Assembly: GCF_014646755.1 (NCBI RefSeq)
Contig: NZ_BMNW01000009.1
Span: 159,157 to 223,156 of the forward strand
Source: Pseudomonas asuensis
GTDB lineage: Bacteria > Pseudomonadota > Gammaproteobacteria > Pseudomonadales > Pseudomonadaceae
DNA: 64,000 bases
Reading direction: 5' to 3'
Notes under the pieces: generated by a model
Told to the model about the DNA's origin: nothing
Seen by the model: the letters and a program-made list of their open reading frames with translations, nothing else
Database searches by the model: none
Made by a program: the position numbers and the translations under genes
Shown: positions 9,178 to 18,924 of the stretch, one piece after another
Numbering within the stretch: position 1 is the stretch's first letter
Layout of the letters: every line of letters starts with the position of its first letter

Positions 9178-9723
9178 ATTAAGCGTGAAATGAGACAGGA
9201 TAAGCGAACTCAACCCAAGGCTCCGATCAACGAGAATATCTCGGCTCGTGAAGTCCGGTTGATTGGTGCTGACGGCCAACAAATTGGCGTCGTCTCGATT
9301 GATGAAGCGCTACGCGCTGCTGATGAAGCCAAGCTAGACTTGGTGGAAATTTCCGCCGATGCGATACCTCCTGTGTGCCGCATCATGGATTACGGCAAGC
9401 ATCTTTTCGAGAAGAAGAAGCAAACCGCTGCAGCGAAAAAGAACCAAAAACAGGTTCAGGTAAAAGAAATCAAGTTTCGTCCAGGGACGGAAGAAGGGGA
9501 TTACCAGGTAAAACTACGCAACCTGGTACGTTTCCTTAATGAGGGGGACAAGGCCAAGGTATCCTTGCGGTTCCGTGGTCGTGAGATGGCCCACCAGGAG
9601 CTGGGTATGGAGTTATTGAAGCGGGTCGAAGCTGACCTTGCTGAATATGGCACCGTAGAACAGCATCCTAAGATGGAAGGACGCCAACTAATTATGGTCA
9701 TCTCCCCCAAAAAGAAAAAATAA
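9178..9723 (+). CDS. infC: Translation initiation factor IF-3 (AUU start)
   Basis: 181 residues if started at ATT 9178. An in-frame ATG at 9172 overlaps the thrS stop, but it stands only two bases after the GGAG ribosome site (9166-9169), whereas ATT stands eight bases after it. Enterobacterial and Pseudomonas infC genes use AUU, which IF-3 itself discriminates against, giving autoregulation. The sequence [20 protein letters not shown] and the C-terminal [19 protein letters not shown] are typical of the two-domain factor. It binds the 30S subunit and proofreads the initiation codon. Confidence 0.95.
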   Translation: MKREMRQDKRTQPKAPINENISAREVRLIGADGQQIGVVSIDEALRAADEAKLDLVEISADAIPPVCRIMDYGKHLFEKKKQTAAAKKNQKQVQVKEIKFRPGTEEGDYQVKLRNLVRFLNEGDKAKVSLRFRGREMAHQELGMELLKRVEADLAEYGTVEQHPKMEGRQLIMVISPKKKK

Positions 9724-9784
9724 CCACCAGGGCACTGGCAGGCCTTGCGGTTATGCGTAATCACTCAATGCGGAGTATATGAAC

Positions 9785-9979
9785 ATGCCAAAGATGAAAA
9801 CCAAGAGTGGTGCAGCGAAGCGTTTTAAAAAGACTGCTTCCGGCTACAAGCACAAGCACGCGTTCAAGAGTCATATCTTGACCAAAATGACCACTAAGCG
9901 TAAGCGCCAGCTGCGTGGTACATCTCTGATGCACCCGTCTGACGTTCAAAAAGTCGAGCGCATGCTGCGCGTTCGTTAA
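9785..9979 (+). CDS. rpmI: Ribosomal protein bL35
   Basis: 64 residues from ATG 9785 ([20 protein letters not shown]), highly basic, ending MLRVR. An in-frame ATG two codons earlier (9779) is less likely because L35 proteins begin MPKMKT. A CGGAG ribosome site lies at 9771-9775. It is part of the infC-rpmI-rplT unit. Confidence 0.96.
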   Translation: MPKMKTKSGAAKRFKKTASGYKHKHAFKSHILTKMTTKRKRQLRGTSLMHPSDVQKVERMLRVR

Positions 9980-10005
9980 TCGGTCACAAGGTAAAGGTAT
10001 AACTC

Positions 10006-10362
10006 ATGGCTCGTGTTAAGCGTGGCGTCATTGCCCGTCGTCGTCATAAAAAAATTCTGAAGCTGGCTAAAGGTTACTACGGTGCTCGCTCCCGCGTGTT
10101 CCGTGTTGCCAAGCAGGCTGTGATCAAGGCAGGCCAATACGCCTACCGTGACCGCCGTCAGCGCAAGCGTCAGTTCCGCGCCCTATGGATTGCCCGTATT
10201 AATGCTGGTGCTCGTATAAACGGTCTGTCCTACAGTCGTTTCATTGCCGGTCTGAAAAAGGCAGCCATTGAGATCGACCGTAAAGTTTTGGCTGATCTGG
10301 CGGTAAATGAAAAATTAGCGTTTGCTGCGATTGTCGAGAAAGCTAAAGCTTCTTTAGCTTAA
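10006..10362 (+). CDS. rplT: Ribosomal protein bL20
   Basis: 118 residues, basic, starting [20 protein letters not shown] and containing the family segment [20 protein letters not shown]. It binds 23S rRNA early in 50S assembly, and in E. coli it represses rpmI-rplT translation by binding the leader. It follows rpmI by 26 bases. Confidence 0.97.
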   Translation: MARVKRGVIARRRHKKILKLAKGYYGARSRVFRVAKQAVIKAGQYAYRDRRQRKRQFRALWIARINAGARINGLSYSRFIAGLKKAAIEIDRKVLADLAVNEKLAFAAIVEKAKASLA

Positions 10363-10404
10363 GCCCCGCGTCAATTAGGGCCTCGGCCCGGCGGTAACGT
10401 CACC

Positions 10405-10439
10405 AATAGGGGAAGGGCCTAAAGCTCTTCCCCTATTTT
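10405..10439 (+). terminator. Terminator or attenuator hairpin between rplT and pheS
   Basis: An 11-bp perfect stem AATAGGGGAAG (10405-10415) with CTTCCCCTATT (10427-10437), running into a short T tract (TATTTTG) 17 bases before the pheS start. Its position fits either an rplT terminator or an attenuator for pheST; in E. coli pheST is attenuated through a Phe-rich leader peptide. I see no clear leader peptide here. Confidence 0.65.
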
Positions 10440-10456
10440 GTATCTGGAGTCGGTGA

Positions 10457-11461
<1,005 letters not shown>

Positions 11462-11478
11462 CTTTAAGGGAGTGCATA

Positions 11479-13857
11479 ATGAAATTCAGTGAACAGTGGT
11501 TAAGATCTTGGGTAAACCCACCGGTGTCCCAAGATGATCTGGTTGCTCAACTGTCCATGGCAGGTCTTGAGGTTGACGATGTTGAGCCGGTGGCAGGGCC
11601 GTTCAGCGGTGTGATAGTAGGGGAAGTACTTACTACCGAGCGTCACCCTGACGCAGATAAACTTAATGTTTGCCGTGTTAGTAATGGTCAGGAAGAGTTC
11701 CAAGTCGTATGTGGTGCTCCAAACGTGCGGGCCGGCTTGAAGGTTCCTTTCGCCATGATTGGCGCTAGGCTACCAGGCGACTTCACTATAAAGAAGGCGA
11801 AGCTGCGGGGTGTTGAGTCCCAAGGTATGCTGTGTTCTGCTAGCGAGCTTAAGCTATCAGAAGATAATGCGGGTTTGATGGAGCTTCCGCTAGATGCGCC
11901 GGTGGGTCAAAGTGTTCGCGACTACTTAAAGTTAGATGATGTCTCAATTGATGTAGATCTAACACCTAATCGCGGCGACTGTTTATCTATTGCAGGACTT
12001 GCCCGCGAGGTTGGTGCGCTTTATGGCGTCTCTGTACAGACATTTGATATCCAGCCTGTGCAAGCTGCTATTGAAGACACACGCTCTGTTGAGGTACTCG
12101 AACCCTCTGCTTGTCCGCGCTATGTTGGGCGAGTCCTGAAAAATGTTGATTTATCCCGTTCAACCCCTCAGTGGATGATAGAGCGTTTACGTCGTTCGGG
12201 TGTTCGTAGTATTGATGCTGCAGTCGATGTAACTAACTACGTTATGCTTGAGCTAGGGCAGCCTATGCATGCCTTCGATCTTAATGAGATCAAAGGTGGC
12301 GTCCGCGTTCGTCTAGCGCAGCCTGAAGAGAAGTTAGTCCTGCTGGATGGCCAAGAAGTAGCCCTGCGTTCCGATACTTTGGTGATAGCTGACCATGAGC
12401 GCGCCCTGGCAATAGCTGGCATTATGGGTGGTGAGCACAGCGGTGTAAGCGCTAGCACTACAGATCTGTTCTTGGAAAGCGCTTTTTTTGACCCTATTGC
12501 AGTTGCTGGCAAAGCCCGTTCCTATGGCCTCCATACTGATTCTTCCCATCGTTTTGAGCGTGGAGTAGATTTTGAGCTGCCTCGCCGTGCAATGGAGCGT
12601 GCTACTTCTTTATTGATGGATATCGTGGGTGGACAGCCAGGTCCGCTTATAGAAGCCGCTAATGCTGCACATCTCCCCGTTAAGGCACCGATTACTTTAC
12701 GGGGTCAGCGAGTCGAGCAGGTGCTCGGTCTGCAATTGGATTCGGAAGAAATTGAGCGCCTGCTCAAAGGACTTGCTTTGGATGTTAAGCCTGCCGGTGA
12801 AAGCCTGTGGCAGGTTGGTGTGCCTAGTCATCGTTTCGACATTTCGATTGAAGTAGACTTAATAGAAGAGCTAGCCCGTCTTTATGGTTATAACCGCCTT
12901 CCTGTTCGGTTTCCGCAAGCACGTTTAGCTCCCAAAGGATATATTGAGTCACGTACCAGTCTCTCTAATTTCCGTCGTCAATTGGTTGCTCGTGGTTATC
13001 AAGAAGCTATTACTTACAGCTTTATTGACGAAAAGACATTCCGACTGTTTTCGCCGGAGCTGGCCCCTGTGCTATTGGCTAACCCGATCTCCCAGGACAT
13101 GGCGGCTATGCGCGCTTCGCTTTGGCCTGGTTTGATTAAGGCGCTGCAGCACAATCTTAATCGTCAGCAGAGCCGCGTGCGTTTGTTCGAATCGGGGCTT
13201 CGTTTTGTCGGCTCGTTGGATAATCTGGCTCAAGAGCGAGTATTAGCAGGACTAATCTCAGGGCAGCGTTTCCCAGAAGGCTGGAATTCGAGCCGCGAGC
13301 AGGTAGATTTTTTTGACATAAAAGGAGATGTTGAGTCGTTATTAAACTGTAATAAGAGCGAAAGCGACTTTACTTTTTCTCCGGCAGAACATCCAGCGCT
13401 ACATCCCGGACAGACTGCACGTATCGAGCGTGATGGTCAGTTGGTAGGCTATATAGGTGCATTACATCCAGAGTTGTTAAAAGCTTTGGATTTAGAGCAG
13501 TCAGTTTACGTTTTTGAGCTGTTGTTAAGTGAGGCGGAGCAAAATCAGCTACCTCGCTTCCAGGAGTTGTCACGTTATCCAGAGGTACGTCGTGACTTGG
13601 CAATTTTGGTAGATGCAGATGTAGCTTCGGCAGATGTCTTATCAGCCATACGAGATAAAGCAGGTGAGCATCTAGTCGATTTAAGGCTGTTTGATGTATA
13701 TCAAGGCAAGGGTATTGATCCGATTAGAAAAAGTCTTGCGGTTGGCTTGACCTGGCAGCATCCATCACGCACTCTTACTGATGAAGAAATCAACGAAACG
13801 ACACAGAATATCCTCGTTTCCCTGGAAGAAAGGTTCAACGCCACATTAAGGAAATAG
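11479..13857 (+). CDS. pheT: Phenylalanyl-tRNA synthetase beta subunit
   Basis: 792 residues. The N-terminal tRNA-binding EMAP-like domain (GVIVGEVLTTERHPDADKL and VVCGAPNVRAGLKVPFA) is followed by the B3/B4 editing region (DLTPNRGDCLSIAGLAREVG), the B5 domain, a degenerate class II core and a C-terminal ferredoxin-fold anticodon-binding domain. It edits Tyr mischarging and supports tRNA-Phe binding. It lies between pheS and ihfA, with three bases to ihfA, as in pseudomonads and enterics. Confidence 0.97.
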   Translation: MKFSEQWLRSWVNPPVSQDDLVAQLSMAGLEVDDVEPVAGPFSGVIVGEVLTTERHPDADKLNVCRVSNGQEEFQVVCGAPNVRAGLKVPFAMIGARLPGDFTIKKAKLRGVESQGMLCSASELKLSEDNAGLMELPLDAPVGQSVRDYLKLDDVSIDVDLTPNRGDCLSIAGLAREVGALYGVSVQTFDIQPVQAAIEDTRSVEVLEPSACPRYVGRVLKNVDLSRSTPQWMIERLRRSGVRSIDAAVDVTNYVMLELGQPMHAFDLNEIKGGVRVRLAQPEEKLVLLDGQEVALRSDTLVIADHERALAIAGIMGGEHSGVSASTTDLFLESAFFDPIAVAGKARSYGLHTDSSHRFERGVDFELPRRAMERATSLLMDIVGGQPGPLIEAANAAHLPVKAPITLRGQRVEQVLGLQLDSEEIERLLKGLALDVKPAGESLWQVGVPSHRFDISIEVDLIEELARLYGYNRLPVRFPQARLAPKGYIESRTSLSNFRRQLVARGYQEAITYSFIDEKTFRLFSPELAPVLLANPISQDMAAMRASLWPGLIKALQHNLNRQQSRVRLFESGLRFVGSLDNLAQERVLAGLISGQRFPEGWNSSREQVDFFDIKGDVESLLNCNKSESDFTFSPAEHPALHPGQTARIERDGQLVGYIGALHPELLKALDLEQSVYVFELLLSEAEQNQLPRFQELSRYPEVRRDLAILVDADVASADVLSAIRDKAGEHLVDLRLFDVYQGKGIDPIRKSLAVGLTWQHPSRTLTDEEINETTQNILVSLEERFNATLRK

Positions 13858-13860
13858 TGT

Positions 13861-14163
13861 ATGGGGGCTCTGACGAAAGCTGAGTTGGCAGAACGTCTCT
13901 ATGAAGAACTTGGCCTGAACAAGCGTGAGGCTAAAGAGTTAGTTGAGTTGTTCTTCGAAGAAATTCGAAACGCCTTAGAGCAAAACGAGCAGGTTAAGCT
14001 GTCAGGTTTTGGTAACTTTGACTTGCGAGACAAACGTCAGCGCCCCGGACGCAATCCAAAAACAGGTGAAGAGATACCAATCACGGCACGCCGCGTGGTG
14101 ACTTTTCGCCCTGGGCAAAAACTCAAGGCCAGGGTAGAAGCGTATGCTGGAACCAAGCCATAA
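13861..14163 (+). CDS. ihfA: Integration host factor alpha subunit
   Basis: 100 residues, HU/IHF fold. It starts [20 protein letters not shown] and contains the DNA-binding arm with the intercalating proline ([16 protein letters not shown]) and the C-terminal helix ([15 protein letters not shown]). It bends DNA as a heterodimer with IhfB and serves recombination and transcription. It lies three bases after pheT and overlaps the next gene by 20 bases. Confidence 0.97.
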   Translation: MGALTKAELAERLYEELGLNKREAKELVELFFEEIRNALEQNEQVKLSGFGNFDLRDKRQRPGRNPKTGEEIPITARRVVTFRPGQKLKARVEAYAGTKP

Positions 14164-14500
14164 CAATGAGCTACCTGCTATACCAGGCAAACGCTATTTT
14201 ACTATTGGTGAAGTAAGCGACCTTTGCTTGGTAAAACCTCATGTTCTTAGATACTGGGAGCAGGAATTTCCTCAGCTCAATCCAGTTAAGAGGCGAGGTA
14301 ACCGTCGTTATTACCAGCGGCAAGACGTCATTATGATTCGCCAGATCAGAGCTTTGCTTTATGATCAGGGTTTCACGATTGGTGGCGCGCGTCTTAGGCT
14401 ATCGAGTGATGACGCTAAAGATGATACGACTCAATATCGTCAGCTCATAAAGCAAATGATTAGCGAATTAGAAGATGTTTTAGGAGTTTTGCAAAAATAA
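14144..14500 (+). CDS. MerR-family transcriptional regulator
   Basis: 118 residues. The N-terminal winged helix-turn-helix reads [20 protein letters not shown], with the family's RRYYQR wing and a C-terminal coiled coil ([18 protein letters not shown]). No effector cysteines or extended ligand domain are seen. The short MerR-like protein after ihfA is conserved in pseudomonads (the PA2737 position in P. aeruginosa); its target is not known to me. It overlaps ihfA by 20 bases, so the two are coupled. Confidence 0.88.
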   Translation: MLEPSHNNELPAIPGKRYFTIGEVSDLCLVKPHVLRYWEQEFPQLNPVKRRGNRRYYQRQDVIMIRQIRALLYDQGFTIGGARLRLSSDDAKDDTTQYRQLIKQMISELEDVLGVLQK

Positions 14501-14566
14501 TTAAAAAAATTCTTCCATTTATCAAAACCTTAGCCTAAAATGGCCGCCATCTCGAAAGGGATACAG

Positions 14567-14645
<79 letters not shown>

Positions 14646-14656
14646 AAAAGTTTAGA

Positions 14657-14690
14657 AAATCCAGTCACTTAGCAGTGGGTGGATTTTTTT
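14657..14690 (+). terminator. Rho-independent terminator after tRNA-Pro
   Basis: AAATCCA and CACT pair with AGTG and TGGATTT, then seven T residues follow. It lies 12 bases past attL, so in the present state it is probably brought by the element. Confidence 0.75.
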
Positions 14691-14716
14691 ATGCGCGGTG
14701 ATTTTTAGGTGTCTTT

Positions 14717-14747
14717 GAATTTTGCCCCACTTTTTGCCCCACCGATT
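14717..14747 (+). repeat. Left subterminal repeat of element 1
   Basis: Contains a tandem GCCCCACTTTTTGCCCCACC core. A near-identical segment with ACCCCAC spacing lies in the same orientation at 56893-56921, close to the other end of the element. The position beside both att sites suggests arm-type integrase or excisionase binding sites. Confidence 0.6.
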
Positions 14748-15102
14748 AAATTTAATGAAATTTTTACTCAGCTCACCCATCTGGATGACTATTTACTAGG
14801 TTCATGCCAGATCAAATGGGTTAAGGCCTAGCGCGGCTATTTTTTAAATCTAGAGCTGGGCGGGAGGGGCACGTGCATACGGTGAAGCCGATAGTTCTCC
14901 GTCCAGGCGATTATCATCAGTTCCTCTCTGAAGACGAATGTACATAGTGTGGCGAGGTTAAAGATAAGCTTTGTCGCACCAGAGCCGACGTTTGCAATCT
15001 CGGCGCTAGTATCCGGTAGTTTAGTCTAACAGCGTGTTTATTAAATTCTCTGGCGCCAGGCTGTCTTTCTGAGCGAAGGGCAGTTCATGACTAGCCTGAC
15101 GA
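14748..15102. other. Non-coding left end of element 1
   Basis: No supported gene in about 355 bases between the subterminal repeat and the amidase remnant. A short open stretch beginning VHTVKPIVLRPGDYHQFLSE (near 14873, plus) ends after about 23 codons and may be another gene fragment. Confidence 0.5.
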
Positions 15103-15903
15103 TTAAGACATGAGCATGGGTGTAGCGAAATGAAGATCGAGCGCCTGCTCCATTGCAGCGGCAGCTTGTATGACCCGTCCGTCGCTATAGCGCTCGCCGA
15201 CAATTTGTATACCTACTGGTAACCGCTTCCGCCCATATCCGCAGGGCGGCGATAACGCAGGAATGCCGCAGTAATTGAAAATGGGCGTGAACCCTGCGTA
15301 TCCACGCGGACCTGCTGGTTCACTGCCAATCCTTTCGGGACCAAGCTGATCGATGGACCAAGCTTCCACCGGGGTAGTAGGGCACAAGAGCAGATCATAT
15401 TTAGTGAAAAACCGCGCAAGTGTTCGGGCCAGTTCATCACGTAATTCCAGCAGTTCAGCAATTGCTGTTCCGGAGAGTGTCAGCCCAATCTCTATTTGCT
15501 CAAGGATATTTGGGTCTAATAACGCTCACTTTGTACCCAAGTCCTTTCCAAACTGAGCGGCAAGTGCGGCTTGTTGAAGTACCGGGAGCGCATAACCATC
15601 GATGCGTTCCGGCCAAGTTGGGTTTACCGTTTCGATCGTCCAGCCTAACTGGCGTAAGTAGTCGACTTCACCAACCATGACCTTCATCACATCGGTATCT
15701 ACAGCAAAGCCAAGCCCAAGATCTGCCGACCAGGCGATACGAAGCGTTTTCGGATCCATGGGTTCAGGATCCAACAGCTGAGCGTTGAAATGCGGTTGTG
15801 ATAGCGGATCTTCAGGGCACCAGTCATAGAGACTGCGGGCCATAAGAGCGACATCGGCGACATCACGCCCGAGTTGCCTCAAGCTACAACTCGGTGGCCG
15901 CAA
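15103..15903 (-). pseudogene. Amidase-signature family protein remnant
   Basis: The C-terminal ~265 residues of an amidase-signature hydrolase. The frame starts mid-protein (RQLGRDVADVALMARSLYDW), is interrupted by a TGA at 15526-15528, and resumes in the same frame (ALLDPNILEQIEIGLTLSGT, then DLLLCPTTPVEAW and YCGIPALSPPCGYGR). The final part GLPVGIQ-like IQIVGERYSDG is the usual family C terminus. The Ser-Ser-Lys catalytic part is missing; the 5' side is cut off where the IS66 fragment starts at about 15.9 kb. Both truncation and nonsense mutation mark it as dead. Confidence 0.8.
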
Positions 15904-16144
15904 GTCCGGCGTCGAGCGCCTGGCCTGCTGCGCGCATTGGTGGCACAGGTTCTATCAAGCGCAGAAGGTGCAGCCCAAGGGCAAAGCCGAGCGGGCTGAT
16001 GTGGCGCTGAGCCTGATCACCAAACTTTACGGCATCTAACGCGACCTCAAGGAGGTGGGCGTAGAACGATACTACCAGGGCCATCAGCAGCACAGCCAGC
16101 TGATGCTGGCTCAACTTAAAAGCTGGCTAGAGCGCTACATTAAA
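15896..16144 (+). pseudogene. IS66-family transposase fragment
   Basis: About 80 codons matching the middle of the IS66 TnpC transposase: GVERLACCAHWWHRFYQAQK (normally ...CWAHARRKFVEAQK), KGKAERADVALSLITKLYGI, a TAA in place of a Glu codon, then RDLKEVGVERYYQGHQQHSQ and LAQLKSWLERY in the same frame. No IS ends or other IS66 genes are visible. It is a decayed insertion that probably removed the start of the amidase gene. Confidence 0.78.
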
Positions 16145-16438
16145 TCGGCGATCTGCCCATCGAAATGGGATTTATGGGGCGTTTACAGAAAAAGCGGTCA
16201 CCATCTGCGAATTACATTGGCGTTAATGCCGGAGCTCAAAGCGACACTGCCCGCCGAAGCGTTTGGTTGAACGCGCTCCTAAACATTCTGGACCTTGAAT
16301 GACTTATGGTAAGGGTTTCGCTGACGCATGAGCATCCGCTTACAAGGGCTAAAGATGAAGTCCACTTAAATGGGTGGATACTCGCGTCCTTATTTTAAGG
16401 ATTAGGTAGGTGTATTGGCCGGACGCTTACCTTAGCGG

Positions 16439-18121
16439 TTATTTAACTTTGAAGTAGTATCCTCCGCCATCTACTAACCCATGGGCTCTTTTGGGTGACC
16501 AGTACACTTGTTCTGTGAATAGCGGCAACTCTTTGATAGTAAGTATCTCACCATTCTTTAATCTAGGCTCGCCTCTTTCGAGTAGGATCGTCTCACAAAA
16601 TTTGTACTGGCTTCTTACTTTTTCCACATGCCCAAGTTTATTCAATAGCTTTATCGCCGCATCTAGTCGCTCAGCATTAGCCCGTCCTCTTAGACCTGAA
16701 GGTCCCTTCTGTTTGACGTCAGTCAGCGTAAAGCTGACCATCTCACCTTTCACTAAGTTATTTGGTAATGACTCGTATAGAGAACTTGGCTGAAGGGAAT
16801 TACTTCTTCTCTGAATTGCAGGTCTGGATTCGCCAGGCGGGAGCAATCTAATAAGAAAGTGGGCGAGGTTGTTTGCATCAGTAACAAGCTGCGGCTCGCC
16901 AGCTAAGTTTTCAATAAAGTGTTTCGAGCATACTAGAGCGAAATTCCAAGCGAACTCTAAAGTGGCACGGTCTATGTCTTTATCGAGCTCTGAAGATCTT
17001 TCAAAAGCATGCAGGATGGCAGACAGACGGGTTACGTTTTCCAGTAGTTTAGAGGCGTGATCCTTTGCGTAGTAATATAAGCCGTTTTCTTGCATTTCTT
17101 GTTCGAGGTACTGACTACACTCGTACCAAAAATCCGCAGCTGGCTCTGAGAAGCGTAGCACCTGACGCTCCGATGATGAAACGGTTAATTTCATACACTC
17201 GAGGATGCGAGCATTGAATTTTTGCTGGCGAAATTGCGTATGTTGCTGACCACTGACGTGAACTCGTTGCCCAGCCATTGAGCGGGGCTTGACGACTAAA
17301 AAGCGAGCCAGAAATCCAGTGCCGCGTGCCTCCTCACCGCGCTTGGCCATGAACTTGGCAATCACGCTTGGCTGCGCCATTAGCGACAAGGTGAGTCGTG
17401 CACCCTCGAGATTGATATTCCCCCTAGAAACACGATCGACGTTAACGGTACCACCATCCCAAAGGGTGTTTAGCTTATCTAGCTCGCCTAGCGCCTTTCC
17501 ACTAAATATGCTGCTCGCTTCACTGGTAAGTAGACATCCGTTTGGATTGTTTACATCAAGCATCTGCACAAGCGCCTGCGGGGTAGTATCTTCATATAGA
17601 AACGCACCCGAGGTAGCGGGCTGTGGCTCGGATCTCACGTGTTCCTCAAGCGCTTCGTGGGCAATGCGAGTCGCGCGTTCGTCTTCTCCCACCGCAGATT
17701 TGTTGTAGATCCGCTCTAGAAGGCGTTTGCGGATTGTCCAAATTTGGTGCTGGATCCGATGCTCAGAAAGAGCAGCCTTGTGGGCCCTGTGCGCTTCGTT
17801 GTTGAGCGCATGGATACCCGCAAAAAAATAATTCTGCGTTGCAGTTTTGCGCTCCCCGGATTCTGCAATTGTGAGCAGCATTAGCGAGGCAGGTACCTTG
17901 TTCCTAGTAGGCATCTCTACATCAATGCGTCCCTGGCAGGCCGTAGAGATCGATCCTAACGCGCACATATAAGCCATTTCATAAGACACCTGTAGCTCTC
18001 GTACAGCCTCTCTCACTGCAGCCTCGATCAAGCTGTGCTCGTGAAAGCGTGGCCATCCATCGGCATAGTCTGGTTTAACAGTGCGGGATGATTCGACTTG
18101 TTTTTCATTGGTATCTTCCAT
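16439..18121 (-). CDS. DUF3987 (YfjI-type) protein, putative island replication/primase-associated protein
   Basis: 560 residues from ATG 18121, which follows a CGGAG ribosome site at good spacing. ATG 18229 with GGGAAG is an alternative that would add 36 residues but would place the inverted repeats at 18138-18178 inside the gene. The P-loop-like motif TIAESGERKTATQNYFF is the DUF3987 hallmark; later segments TLWDGGTVNVDRVSRG and GTGFLARFLVVKPRS also fit. The C-terminal part resembles a winged-helix region. Such proteins are common in P4-like islands beside AlpA and are thought to act in replication. Divergent from alpA. Confidence 0.82.
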   Translation of the reverse strand: MEDTNEKQVESSRTVKPDYADGWPRFHEHSLIEAAVREAVRELQVSYEMAYMCALGSISTACQGRIDVEMPTRNKVPASLMLLTIAESGERKTATQNYFFAGIHALNNEAHRAHKAALSEHRIQHQIWTIRKRLLERIYNKSAVGEDERATRIAHEALEEHVRSEPQPATSGAFLYEDTTPQALVQMLDVNNPNGCLLTSEASSIFSGKALGELDKLNTLWDGGTVNVDRVSRGNINLEGARLTLSLMAQPSVIAKFMAKRGEEARGTGFLARFLVVKPRSMAGQRVHVSGQQHTQFRQQKFNARILECMKLTVSSSERQVLRFSEPAADFWYECSQYLEQEMQENGLYYYAKDHASKLLENVTRLSAILHAFERSSELDKDIDRATLEFAWNFALVCSKHFIENLAGEPQLVTDANNLAHFLIRLLPPGESRPAIQRRSNSLQPSSLYESLPNNLVKGEMVSFTLTDVKQKGPSGLRGRANAERLDAAIKLLNKLGHVEKVRSQYKFCETILLERGEPRLKNGEILTIKELPLFTEQVYWSPKRAHGLVDGGGYYFKVK

Positions 18122-18137
18122 AATCACTCCGCGATTT

Positions 18138-18178
18138 CTGCTATTCCTAGCGAGAATAGCAGGGTTTTCTGCAGAAAA
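18138..18178. promoter_or_regulatory. Inverted repeats in the DUF3987/alpA divergent region
   Basis: CTGCTATTC (18138-18146) and GAATAGCAG (18154-18162) form a 9-bp inverted repeat with a 7-bp spacer. Directly after it, TTTTCTGCAGAAAA (18165-18178) is a perfect 14-bp palindrome. Two adjacent dyads upstream of an ATG that has a good ribosome site suggest an operator or another protein-binding region. Confidence 0.45.
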
Positions 18179-18348
18179 TTCTGAATATTCAGCTATCCAG
18201 CTTGAATCCTGGCTCTGCTCTTTCGTCATGCGAGCTTCCCAACATGGTAGGGGTGAAGAGGTGTCGCTTAGGGTTAGTGATTGCCGCCCCGCCGGTAATT
18301 TTTTACAAACACCGCCTTTCCTCTGGACGAACAAGAGGAGCTCCGTTC

Positions 18349-18555
18349 ATGAGGATTATTCGTTTGAAAGAAGTTATGGAAACGACAGGCTTGGCACGGT
18401 CAACAGTCTACAAGTATATTTCAGAAGGCATATTCCCAAAGCCGGTTTCCTTGGGAGAGCGTTGCGTTGGTTGGGTAGAAAGTGAAGTTCAGGAATGGAT
18501 TTTGGCTAGGATTGAAGAGCGTGATCTGGCCAAGGAGAGCCTGCTAGGGCCATAG
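18349..18555 (+). CDS. alpA: AlpA-family excisionase / transcriptional regulator
   Basis: 68 residues. A MerR-like small winged helix: MRIIRLKEVMETTGLARSTV then YKYISEGIFPKPVSLGERCV and a Trp-Val-Glu-Ser-Glu-Val helix. The ATG at 18349 has an AGAGGAG ribosome site; the frame is open upstream, but only through the control region. AlpA proteins in P4-like islands activate or direct integrase and excision. It is transcribed away from the DUF3987 gene. Confidence 0.9.
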   Translation: MRIIRLKEVMETTGLARSTVYKYISEGIFPKPVSLGERCVGWVESEVQEWILARIEERDLAKESLLGP

Positions 18556-18924
18556 GTATTTAAAGTAGCTTTCTTATAAGCCATGACTAGATAAGCACCT
18601 CGTCATGGCTTTATGCCTATTCAATTGTTTGCATGAGAATCTCAGATAATTCCCTTCGCAAACCTATAGCTAAAATGCCGTGTAATATAGTTGAATCTGC
18701 TTGCCATTACTTTGAATGGCTTGGGCTAATCATCAGGCATAAAGCTGGTTTTATTGATATTCAATATACAGCTCTTTCTGTTTTAGTAGATACCTATTAG
18801 TAACTATATCTCATATAGAGATAGAAAGTAACTCTAACTATAGAGACTTGCTATATACAAAACTCCTGTCGAGAGGAAGGAAAAGATAAGGCTCGGGTTA
18901 AAAGTTACCGAGAGGGGTGCTGGT
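18556..18924. other. AT-rich intergenic region before the Gp2-like gene
   Basis: No gene seen. Around 18800-18850 there are short repeats built from CTATAT, CATATAG, AGAGATAG and CTATAGAG, including TATCTC-N4-AGAGATA-type dyads. These could be operator or replication-initiation repeats for the neighbouring Gp2-like protein. Confidence 0.4.
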
